DNA of 64,000 bases from Streptomyces cadmiisoli (lineage in GTDB: Bacteria > Actinomycetota > Actinomycetes > Streptomycetales > Streptomycetaceae): the NCBI RefSeq assembly GCF_003261055.1, contig NZ_CP030073.1:930001-994000 (forward strand), written 5' to 3'. Below, piece by piece: positions 55,101 to 60,366 of this stretch. Numbering within the stretch: position 1 is the stretch's first letter; each line of letters starts with the position of its first letter. Below the pieces are notes generated by a model. The model had not been told where the DNA came from and made no database searches. It saw nothing but the letters and a program-made list of their open reading frames with translations. A program made the position numbers and the translations under genes.

Positions 55101-55222
55101 ACGTCGACGCCGACCACTACGAACTCGTCGCGGAGCCCCACGTCCACGCCATCGCCCCCGTCCTCGCGGCGGACCCCGCCGAGGCGAGCGCCGGCCCGAT
55201 CCGCGACACCGCGTCGTCCTGA
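46133..55222 (+). CDS. NRPS-PKS hybrid, A-T-C-A-T-KS-KR-T-TE without AT
   Basis: 3029 aa. A1 (TSGSTGRPKG near 158; pocket D-A-F-F-I-G-A-T-F, Val/Ile-like); T1 Ser548; C with HHVAVDG (His729); A2 (pocket D-V-Q-F-V-A-H-V-V, proline-like); T2 Ser1580; KS about 1636-2055 with Cys1791 (SACSSSLA), His1927 (EAHGTGT) and His1965 (IGHLGAAAG). A linker with no acyltransferase motif follows. KR about 2445-2620: GGTGGIGS, Ser2572/2573, Tyr2586, no LDD motif, so A-type. T3 Ser2726; TE Ser2858 (GWSFGA). The KS extends the prolyl chain by one malonyl unit from a trans-acting AT and KR leaves a beta-hydroxyl. All active residues are present. Confidence 0.95.
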   Translation: MNHPAPLSPLADAVLAQARRTPHADAVEDGARTLDYTELDLLSERVATRLHSLGVRPGHTVAVALPRSWRLVCVLLGIRRAGAGVVPLDRLSPPDRQRHILRDSGAVAVIRDDAHAPDDVPVDLLLAPEEQTGPAAPALSMSAAEGDTGTGFVFYTSGSTGRPKGVEVTDEGILRLARPGYIEPGHGTRFASLANPAFDALSFEVWAPLVTGGTCVVLDDAQVQSPHRFADVLRERRVDTMFITVALFNAVVEKVPDCFADVARVLIGGEQLHVPLIRRWYDANPTSRTVLHNAYGPTEATTFALCHPIPRDFTGDTIPIGTALPGTGLLLRIEDGRTAEPGEVAELLLSGDALARGYRNLPEQTERSFVELPDPDGRPCRWYCTGDLVRRDTDGRVIYVGRADRQVKVRGFRIEPGEVEAQLLAHPAVRGAHVCTRRDPEGRNELLAFLVPGEELTYDAYERHLTTALPPYMRPHHTHLVTELPLTANGKADQAALLREAREPWRGAPDRDVHISAEQRSVLDIAEGVLAVTGLRPHDRWIPSGGDSLKALRFRFEILGRFGVDLPQDVVLRADFAAVTDAVHAPDAAAGGCPPVPVATGDATAPATSEQERLWFLHQRDPADGSYDVPLVFRISGPVDVSALRRAVHTLVERHPALRTGLVATPHGLLQQTGEPYDPWHRLDSDPEEQWQDIADRFFAHRFDLADPRMLRAAWVQRPDGGVLLLHLHHVAVDGWSLNLLLRDLTDGYRGADPVPVSGITPADFAHWQRTWHTSPAYRHRRGELLAHYGADGEPSPALSAPEDTLRPQAGLLRTSLDLVRRTALDRRAAELGLTRFQLLVSAFTASVYGVTGQSRPLVATPVANRPRPEFADTVGMFANTVLLDLAARPGDSLAEHLAAHSGTVRTVLEGQDVALADLLADPDLRERTPLFDYLFVLENTEFSALRLDGCETRPEWPRPLGAKCALTLSVVEHEAGFDCLWEYRDDLGADRAEAAARLFRRALDHLSADGGITLRELVAPYRHDLPDTGRGSAREPDFATVAEGFARQVARTPDATAVTIDDLSLTYAELDAQADELASTLQARLPSDPAAPAAVALYLQPSVEHVVALLAAARLNVTVVPLDPAYPPALLRHVLGQSDPLCVLVAPEDLDVLDTLAPPALPRHPLTLAAAPQAAPVPRRQGPRPLYTLFTSGSTGTPKGVQVPDRTLCNLLTWQHAEGGLDRPAVTQQFSMLSFDVSFQEIFTTLCSGGLLRLVKPAWRQDVPALLERLESGGAERIFLPYVALQLLAEHGARTGRFPSRLREVVTAGEQLVCTDAIRRWFAGLPGARLFNHYGPTETHVVSALCLDGDPAAWPARPAIGRPVSHAVLRVVDDHGLPVPPGVTGDLLIGGPMAGRCYLGDDPAHHDRYVEDPALGTLYRTGDLARFDRQGLLHYAGRADGQVKLGGHRLELGQVEAALLRHPVVTNAVAVVQDGRLVAALECRGEDPGLADLTDHLARLLPAYVRVARFRRLAQLPRTPSGKLDRRAALTAPGHELVAHGSASATLTPREQRLTDLFENVTGKPVAADQRFFDAGATSLDLMRFQLRCAGEGDLPFGVPDLFEHVTPRALARLLDGRTDERPARTTQAERAGEHIAVIGMAVRLPGAPDLAAFWDLVTSGRRGIEHFPATDGRVGARSQLEGPLAFDPGRFTISPQEARLMDPQQRQLLMNCVEALAHAGLGDPDSQRVGLVASCGENTYFQRMLREGDPDALPDGFRLALHHEKDFLATKAAYHLGLTGPALTVQSACSSSLAGVHVAAGMLRHGDADVMLVGGVLVDTELTDGYVYRPQHIFSPDGHCRPFSADAEGTVGGSGTGVVVLKPMSAALRDGDTVYAVVTGSALNNDGSDKLGYSAPSLPGQREAIRTALHRSGRTGTDPGYIEAHGTGTRLGDPVEAAALRQAYGLADDARVALSSVKSQIGHLGAAAGVVGLVRAVLAVHHGTIPPTADFDRLNPEMEDGPFRVPVAAEPWPAGVPRMAAVSSFGIGGTNAHLLLEHPEPVPPAATAPNAVPCLVLSSSSPSALRADGRRIAAYLRAHPEAYPRVLRHLQAGRPALRHRAAATCPDATAAVAWLDSDFEVTSPPPQDTVPARDRGPHALATAWTAGHTVMWASGPAPAPWDFPPPAFDTADYDFPRTSATAGADLPVPESGSSRPQRLPADQWLHQTQWTRLRRARTSTSTSTGEGRRTAVVAAAPDTALPSWGFLTRHYARVVTVRAGQTFRSLGDDAYEADLTDSGHLTALLDVLAPVAASGIDWLHTLPLALRGDIDESVLDTAHWACLDTVAALARTLAGVPQAQRPRAWLLSHGAQPVTGAVRTPAAGLLGAAPEVTRQELDVTLRWADLPSPDPADFAAHLPDLLLDDGLADRATALRDGYWWHPAVQPVTAPAPPPAADPSAALGTHLVLGGTGGIGSTLAARLLEHPANRVVLVARGTDVPDALRTHRDRVALVAADLAVDDLASVAKRLAPHLTEGLAGIVHAVGTAAGGLLAHRDTAAARRVTAAKLRGAVLVERLVAEHRPDYAAYCSSMAASYGGVGQFDYAAGNAFLDACAHYAPHGGEQSTARLSIGWDAWREVGMAQHALSADARHQDHLEVALTPQDGSSVFARALHLRLPHLLVSTTSLDQARYFYEPARPHGPAADVGAVAPRDATAELTGVLLDLLGTDSLDPDAALYDLGADSLTLLELLDEVKRRYGSDVDLSRLSHRVSLAEIVGHLGTGAPDSPAVDVEVWQRGTSRDVLCLVHPVGGDIQAYRPLVSALPGDPTVCLIADPGLRHPDLPDLPMDDRAAHYLAAVRAAFPEPDRRLRLAGWSFGAWMAVSMAAHAEAEGRPAEALYLLDPPPPDAGKRLADYDEQQVEAVFAREMSGNGAGTLPQSGRAYAERLARRCRSNLAAMTEHRPPRLERTPSVLWLAGRAVGEGILAPEPTAPDAWDAHLPRPFAVHHVDADHYELVAEPHVHAIAPVLAADPAEASAGPIRDTASS

Positions 55223-55232
55223 GGAGACAGCC

Positions 55233-56303
55233 GTGCAGCACCCGTACAGCAGCCTGCCCGCGCGATCCTTCTGGCGCACCGCGGTGGCCGAACCCGACCC
55301 TCTGGACATCACCGACCTGTGGACGCCGAAGTTCGGCATCGACCAGGACGCCCCCGTGGTGACCGCCGGATCCTGCTTCGCCGCGCACATCGGTAGCGCC
55401 CTCCTCGCGCAGGGCATGCACTGGTACGACGCCGAGCTGCCGCCCCCGGGCCTGACCCGGGCCGAGCAGACGGCACGCGGCTACCGCCGCTTCTCCTTCC
55501 GCACCGGCAACATCTACACCGCCGCGGCGCTCCGCCAGTGGATCGCCTGGGCGCTCGGGAAGGAGGAGCCGCCGCAGGAGGTCTGGGAGGAGAAGGCAGC
55601 CTTCCACGATCCCCACCGGCCGACCGTCGAACCGGACGGTTTCTCCTCCCCCGACGACGTGCTGCGCTCCCGCGAGGTCACCCTCGCCGCCGTGCGCACC
55701 GCCCTGACCGAGGCCGACGTCCTGGTCTTCACTCTCGGCCTGACCGAGGCCTGGCACGACACGCACACCGGCACGGTGCTTCCGATGTGCCCGGGCACCG
55801 TGCGCGGCACCTTCGACCCCGTCCGGCACGTCCTGCACCAGCACACGGCGGCCCGTGTGCACCGCGACCTGTCGGACGCGCTCGCCCTGGCACGCGGCGT
55901 GAACCCGGGGCTGCGCACGGTCCTGACCGTCTCCCCGGTGCCGCTCACGGCCACCGCGACCGGCCGCCACGCCCTCGTCGCCACCACCCACTCCAAGTCC
56001 GTGCTGCGCGCGGTGGCCGGCCAACTCGCCGACGAGGACGACCGGGTCGACTACTTCCCGTCGTACGAGATCATCACGGGCTTCCCCTACCGGGCCGCCT
56101 TCTACGAGCCCAACCTGCGCACCGTCAGCCCCGACGGTGTGGCCCATGTGATGCGGCACTTCTTCCACTCACTGCGCGGACGATCCGCTCCGGCGCTGCC
56201 CGCGCCGAGAACCATCACCCCCGTCACCGGCGGAGAGGACCCTTGGTGTGACGACGCCGTGCTCGACTACTACAGCCCCCGCCCGGTTCCTCCTGCTGGG
56301 TGA
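55233..56303 (+). CDS. GSCFA-domain protein
   Basis: 356 aa from a GTG at 55233, GAGGAG 6 nt upstream and 10 bp after the synthetase stop. The name-giving motif is VVTAGSCFAAHIGSALL near residue 45. Later come the conserved LVFTLGLTEAWHDTHTGTVL, VLTVSPVPLTATATG and DYFPSYEIITGF. GSCFA proteins are SGNH-hydrolase relatives with a Ser-containing block I, usually found with polysaccharide genes. Inside an NRPS-PKS operon it may transfer or remove an acyl group on the peptide product. No signal peptide is visible. It overlaps the next SGNH-like gene by 56 bp. Confidence 0.85.
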   Translation: MQHPYSSLPARSFWRTAVAEPDPLDITDLWTPKFGIDQDAPVVTAGSCFAAHIGSALLAQGMHWYDAELPPPGLTRAEQTARGYRRFSFRTGNIYTAAALRQWIAWALGKEEPPQEVWEEKAAFHDPHRPTVEPDGFSSPDDVLRSREVTLAAVRTALTEADVLVFTLGLTEAWHDTHTGTVLPMCPGTVRGTFDPVRHVLHQHTAARVHRDLSDALALARGVNPGLRTVLTVSPVPLTATATGRHALVATTHSKSVLRAVAGQLADEDDRVDYFPSYEIITGFPYRAAFYEPNLRTVSPDGVAHVMRHFFHSLRGRSAPALPAPRTITPVTGGEDPWCDDAVLDYYSPRPVPPAG

Positions 56304-56943
56304 CTCCCACGCCGGCTGCGTCGGACGCGCGGCACAGGCCGCCGGGCTGCCCTTCGTGGGCGGTCCGGTGGGATCCGGGCGCGACTTCCTGGGACCCTTC
56401 TTCGACACCGACGGCACCGATGTCACCTTCCGCGCGGCGGAAGGGCAGCGGCTGTACCGGGAGTTCCTCGACACGCTGGACGTGACCGCGCTGGCGGGGC
56501 TGGCGGTACCTCTGGTGTGCACGTTCGGGCTGAGCGCGCACACGGTGGCCACCCGGCAGAACTGGGACATCCACCGCGACCGGTCCGGCACGGTCCCCGA
56601 CCGGTTCCTGCGCGGTCCCCTGTTCGCCGACCTGGTGCGGGCCACCGTCCAGGGAGCGCTGGCCTTCTACGAGCACACCGCCGCGCTGGGGCTGAGGGTG
56701 CTGGCGCCCCTGCCTCCGCAGCGTGTGCCCGGCATGTCCGACCCCCGCGTCTTCTTCGCGGCGCAGGACGTGATCGGTGCCGAGATCACCGCCCGCGGGG
56801 TCGAGATCGTGGACCTGCGGGCCCGCGTCACCGACGCCGAGGGCCTGCAACGCCCCGCGTTCTGCCTGCCGGACGACACGATCCACGGCAACCTCGCCTT
56901 CGGCCGCCTGGTGGTGGCCGAACTCCTCGACCGGGGCCTGTGA
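56248..56943 (+). CDS. SGNH-hydrolase-like protein
   Basis: 231 aa from a GTG at 56248 (GAGAGGA upstream), overlapping the GSCFA gene out of frame. RFLLLGDSHAGCVGRAAQAA supplies an SGNH block I Ser (GDSH). The DxxH-like C-terminus reads PDDTIHGNLAFGRLVVAELL. Middle motifs are weak, so the exact family is uncertain. It may act with the GSCFA protein as an esterase or acyltransferase pair. The overlap indicates translational coupling and a fixed ratio. Confidence 0.78.
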   Translation: MTTPCSTTTAPARFLLLGDSHAGCVGRAAQAAGLPFVGGPVGSGRDFLGPFFDTDGTDVTFRAAEGQRLYREFLDTLDVTALAGLAVPLVCTFGLSAHTVATRQNWDIHRDRSGTVPDRFLRGPLFADLVRATVQGALAFYEHTAALGLRVLAPLPPQRVPGMSDPRVFFAAQDVIGAEITARGVEIVDLRARVTDAEGLQRPAFCLPDDTIHGNLAFGRLVVAELLDRGL

Positions 56944-57026
56944 CCCGCCCCCATTCCCTGCTCCCCGTCTCCGCCGTCCCTTGCCCCTTGCCCCTGATCC
57001 CCCTACCCGAGCCACGGAGGTCTTCC

Positions 57027-57905
57027 ATGGAGGACTACGCCCTGCGGGCCCTCGAACGACTGTCCACCCGCCCCGCCGAGCCCTACGACACCCTTTCCGT
57101 CGCCCCGATCACACCTCTGCTCGGCGCGGAGGTCACGGGGCTGGACCTGTCCCAGGAGCTGACACCCCAGCAGGAGAAGGAGCTCAAGCACGCGTTCCAC
57201 GCGCATCACGTGCTGGTCTTCCACGATCAGGACATCACGCCGGAGCAGCACAAGCGGTTCGCGCGGGTCTTCGGCGAGCTGCACCCGGTCGCCCTCGCCC
57301 CCGAGGGATCGGACCCGCACATCCTGGACATCAAGGCGAACAAGGAGTCGCGCAACGTCGCCGGCAACGGCTGGCACGCCGACGGCACCGCGGACCCCGA
57401 GCCCTCTCTCGGGTCGATGCTGTACATCACGACCATGCCCGAGGGCGGCAGCGGCGGCGACACCCTGTTCGCCAACATGCACCTCGCCTACGAGTTGCTC
57501 TCCCCCACCATGCGGAGCTTCCTGGACGGCCTGACCGCCCTGCACGACGGGGCTCTGCCCTGGACCGCCGCCGGACAGACCCCGCCGCCCGAGTACGACG
57601 TGCCGCGCACCGAACACCCCGTCGTCGTCCGGCACCCGGAAACCGGCGACAAGCTGCTGTTCGTCAACGCGCCCTACACCTCCCACATCACCCAGCTGTC
57701 CCGCGCGGAGAGCGACGCCCTGCTCGGCATGCTGTACGCGCACGTCGCCCGTACCCCGCTGCTGCACTGCCGGGTGCGGTGGCAGGAGCGCACCCTGGTG
57801 TTCTGGGACAACCGCAGCGTCCAGCACCACGCGATCTGGGACTACTTCCCGCACACCCGCGAGGGACGACGCGTCGCCATCGACGGCTCCGCCCTGCACG
57901 CCTGA
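57027..57905 (+). CDS. TauD/TfdA family Fe(II)/2-oxoglutarate dioxygenase
   Basis: 292 aa from the ATG at 57027 (GGAGG upstream). Iron ligands: His117 and Asp119 in NGWHADGT and distal His267 in NRSVQHHAIWDY; 2-oxoglutarate-binding Arg in REGRRVAIDG. Other family blocks are ITPLLGAEVTGLDLSQEL and VLVFHDQDITPEQHKRFARV. Within this operon it is the obvious hydroxylating tailoring enzyme, and by analogy with detoxinine it could hydroxylate the proline-derived ring. Substrate (free or carrier-bound) is inference. Confidence 0.92.
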   Translation: MEDYALRALERLSTRPAEPYDTLSVAPITPLLGAEVTGLDLSQELTPQQEKELKHAFHAHHVLVFHDQDITPEQHKRFARVFGELHPVALAPEGSDPHILDIKANKESRNVAGNGWHADGTADPEPSLGSMLYITTMPEGGSGGDTLFANMHLAYELLSPTMRSFLDGLTALHDGALPWTAAGQTPPPEYDVPRTEHPVVVRHPETGDKLLFVNAPYTSHITQLSRAESDALLGMLYAHVARTPLLHCRVRWQERTLVFWDNRSVQHHAIWDYFPHTREGRRVAIDGSALHA

Positions 57906-57936
57906 GCCGACTCCTCGACCAAAGCAGAGGTGCCCC

Positions 57937-58779
57937 ATGCCCACCACCGCCCACCGTGAGGTGTTCCTCGCAGCCCTGCGTGTCTCGGCCGCCGAACCGC
58001 CCTCGACGGCCGTGGCCGGGGCACCCCCGCCCGACTGGCTGTGGGACGTCGCCACCGCCCTGCACGAGAATCTGCCGGCGGACACCGGCGACGCCTGGGC
58101 GGTACGGCTGCACGGCCTGCTCGGGGCGGAACCGCGCGCGACCGGGCTGCGCGCCGTGCACCTCTGGCACGCGGACACGGTCCTGCCGCTTCTCACCGGG
58201 GCACTGCGGGAGGAGCACCGCCCAGCACTCGCCGCACTCGGCGACCTGCACCGTGCGGCGGCGCAGGGCCGGGCGGCCGGGCACGGCACCTGGGCGACGG
58301 CCCTCACCCCGGTGCTGCTGGGCCTCCACGACGCGGCCCACGATCGGCCGAGCGCATACGCCGAGGCCCACACGGGAGCTCGCGACTACGCGCTGGCCAA
58401 CGGCTTCGCTCCGGCCGAGGCCGACGACTACGGCCATGACTACGCGCGACTGAGCTGCGAGGCCAACGTGCGTACGTTCGCGGACGCTCACGCGGAGGCG
58501 GTCGGCTCCGGACTGGCGCGGGCGTACGCGACGGACAGCCCCGCGGCGTACGCCGACACCTGCCCCGGCGCCCAGTCACGGGCTGTCGTACGAGCCATGG
58601 CGACACGGGACGATCGGGGCGATCAGGCCGGCCCCGGCGCGTCCCTGCGGCTGGCGGACGGCCTGCTCACGGCACTCGGGGCCCTGCCCTCGGAACAGGC
58701 CGGTGACCGGACGCGGGTGAGTGTGCCCTCGGCCTCGTCCTCGTGCTTCCCCGGCCGAGCAGGGGACGCATGTTCGTGA
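57937..58779 (+). CDS. Unrecognised Ala-rich protein at the end of the cluster
   Basis: 280 aa, preceded by AGAGG, 31 bp after the dioxygenase. It is helical and Ala/His/Asp-rich (DWLWDVATALHENLP, AVHLWHADTVLPLL, TALTPVLLGLHDAAHDRPSA, ARDYALANGFAPAEADDYGH, ALSCEANVRTF-like segments). Two regularly spaced repeats of roughly YAxAxxxA/GxxxAxxN are visible. I do not recognise a family. It shares the direction of the operon, so it may be a biosynthetic or resistance protein. The C-terminal 30 residues look disordered. Confidence 0.65.
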   Translation: MPTTAHREVFLAALRVSAAEPPSTAVAGAPPPDWLWDVATALHENLPADTGDAWAVRLHGLLGAEPRATGLRAVHLWHADTVLPLLTGALREEHRPALAALGDLHRAAAQGRAAGHGTWATALTPVLLGLHDAAHDRPSAYAEAHTGARDYALANGFAPAEADDYGHDYARLSCEANVRTFADAHAEAVGSGLARAYATDSPAAYADTCPGAQSRAVVRAMATRDDRGDQAGPGASLRLADGLLTALGALPSEQAGDRTRVSVPSASSSCFPGRAGDACS

Positions 58780-58789
58780 GGTGCCGAAC
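58772..58789. promoter_or_regulatory. GTTCG-N8-CGAAC operator upstream of the ArsR-type gene
   Basis: GTTCG at 58772-58776 and CGAAC at 58785-58789 have an 8-nt spacer. The 20-bp stretch from 58770 (ATGTTCGTGA then CGAAC) is the same as the site before the SDR except for the spacer. It ends 18 bp before the regulator start, as expected for autorepression. It overlaps the end of the upstream gene. Confidence 0.75.
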
Positions 58790-58807
58790 AAAGGTAATCT
58801 GGTCCCC

Positions 58808-59158
58808 ATGCCGGGTCACTCATCAGTACTCTCCGAGAGCCAGATCACCTTGCCGCGCCTGATGGCAGCGCTCAGCGACCCGACACGGCTCGGCATCGTG
58901 CGCGTCCTGTCCGACGGTGCCGAACGCGGATGGGGCCAGTTCCGCGCGCCGGTCGCCAAGTCCACGCTGAGCCATCACCTCAAGGTGCTGCGCGAGGCGG
59001 GTGTCACACAGACCCGCCAGGAAGGCACGCGCTGCTTCGTGATCCTGCGTCGTGACGATTTGGACGCCCGATTTCCCGGGCTGCTGCCGGCCCTGCTGTC
59101 GGCGGCCCTGGCCGACGGCGTCGGCGAGCACGTGACGGAGAGCTCCGAGGAGGACTGA
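58808..59158 (+). CDS. ArsR-type winged-helix regulator
   Basis: 116 aa from the ATG at 58808; a longer frame from 58721 overlaps the upstream gene and is unlikely. The winged helix is clear: LPRLMAALSDPTRLGIVRVL, APVAKSTLSHHLKVLREAGV, TRQEGTRCFVILRRDDLDA. No metal-binding Cys pairs are present, so it is not a metal sensor and may respond to a small molecule. It has a GTTCG-N8-CGAAC site directly upstream and the same site sits before the divergent SDR and the hydrolase, so it is the likely repressor of that set. Confidence 0.88.
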   Translation: MPGHSSVLSESQITLPRLMAALSDPTRLGIVRVLSDGAERGWGQFRAPVAKSTLSHHLKVLREAGVTQTRQEGTRCFVILRRDDLDARFPGLLPALLSAALADGVGEHVTESSEED

Positions 59159-59241
59159 CCCGGGCGGTGCCGGACCGAGAGGGTCCCGGCAGCGACCACC
59201 TGGCGATTCCGTGTCGCCGCCCGCCCTCGGTCCGAGCCGGA

Positions 59242-60006
59242 TCAGATCAGCTCGAGGCCGCCGTCGACGGTGATGACCTGGCCGGTGACCTGTCGCCCGG
59301 CCGGCTCGGCCATCCGCAGGATCCAGTGCGCCACGTCCTTCACATCGGCGATGCGGTGCGTGGGGATGCGGTCCCGCTCGTAGGCGTACATCTCATTGGC
59401 GGCCTCGGGCGTCAGCCCGGCGTGAATCATCACATCGGTCCTGGTGGGACCGGGTGCGACGGAGTTGACACGAACGCCCTCCCCCGCGAGTTCCAGCGCC
59501 CAGCTGCGCGTCATCTGCTCGATGGCGGCCTTGGTCGCCGAGTAGTGCGCCCCGCCCGACATGGGGCGGTGGCCGTAGGTGCTCGACAGGTTGATGATGG
59601 TGCCCGAGGTCCGCCGCAGGTGCGGCAGGGCCTCGTGGGCGAGCATGCTCGGAGCGATCACATTGAGGGCGAACAGCTCGGTGATCGCCTGCTTCTCCAC
59701 CTCCGCGAGAGGCATGACCGCCGTGGCGCCGGCGTTGTTCACCAGGAGATCGAGCCGCCCCCACCGCTCCACGGCTGTCTCCACGACCTTCGCGGGAGCG
59801 TCGTCCCGGCAGATGTCGATGTCCAGGATCTCGATGCCCTCGTGAGCCGCGGCGGTTTCCTCCAGGGCGTCCCTGCGGCGGCCCACCCCGAGCACATGTG
59901 CGCCTTCCCGCGCCAGCGCGACAGCCGTCGCACGGCCGATCCCCGATCCGGCGCCGGTGACGATCGCCGCTCGGCCCGCGAAAGCCGCCTGGGTGGTGCT
60001 GTCCAT
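59242..60006 (-). CDS. SDR family oxidoreductase
   Basis: 254 aa from the ATG at 60006 with AAAGGA 6 nt upstream; a longer upstream frame runs through the operator. Cofactor motif AAIVTGAGSGIGRATAVALA, then LLVNNAGATAVMPL. Catalytic Ser in IINLSSTYGHRPMS and YxxxK in HYSATKAAIEQMT. The final HGxVxxxxGGLELI (QVTGQVITVDGGLELI) is family-typical. A 9-bp inverted repeat lies at 60019-60044 immediately upstream. It is likely induced together with the epoxide hydrolase-like gene when the ArsR-type repressor leaves. Confidence 0.88.
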   Translation of the reverse strand: MDSTTQAAFAGRAAIVTGAGSGIGRATAVALAREGAHVLGVGRRRDALEETAAAHEGIEILDIDICRDDAPAKVVETAVERWGRLDLLVNNAGATAVMPLAEVEKQAITELFALNVIAPSMLAHEALPHLRRTSGTIINLSSTYGHRPMSGGAHYSATKAAIEQMTRSWALELAGEGVRVNSVAPGPTRTDVMIHAGLTPEAANEMYAYERDRIPTHRIADVKDVAHWILRMAEPAGRQVTGQVITVDGGLELI

Positions 60007-60018
60007 CACAAATCCTTT

Positions 60019-60044
60019 GTTCGATGTTCGTGATACATCGAACC
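60019..60044. promoter_or_regulatory. GTTCG-N8-CGAAC operator of the SDR gene
   Basis: GTTCG (60026-60030) and CGAAC (60039-60043) with an 8-nt spacer, nested in a 9-bp inverted repeat GTTCGATGT/ACATCGAAC. The minus strand of the 26-bp block matches 60251-60276 at 21 of 26 positions. It lies 13 bp before the SDR start. Confidence 0.8.
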
Positions 60045-60250
60045 ATACCAGGGGGACGCTCACACGAAACAAAACATGTCCCACCATTCACCGAAGCGGA
60101 CCGGTCACGGAAAGTCAGACGCCGATGACCATGAGCCATGGAGCTTCTGAACACCCGCAGAGCGAAGGCGACTTGCGGCTGGACGGGGGCGATTTGCGCG
60201 TCATGACACCGACACACCATGTGTGGCTGTCGTGTGTCGATGTTACGTTT

Positions 60251-60276
60251 GGTTCGAAGTTCGACGAACACCGAAC
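60251..60276. promoter_or_regulatory. Double GTTCG-N8-CGAAC operator of the hydrolase gene
   Basis: Two overlapping sites occur here: GTTCG 60252-60256 with CGAAC 60265-60269, and GTTCG 60259-60263 with CGAAC 60272-60276, both with 8-nt spacers. A further CGAAC at 60282-60286 follows in a 10-bp direct repeat (ACCGAACGAC / ACCGAACGGG). About 90 bp separates it from the hydrolase start. Confidence 0.8.
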
Positions 60277-60366
60277 GACACCGAACGGGCATGCATCGGT
60301 CCGCGAGGTGACTCCCCGGGCTTCACAGCCCCCCACCGGCCACCAGAACGGTTGGAGTGAAGAGGA

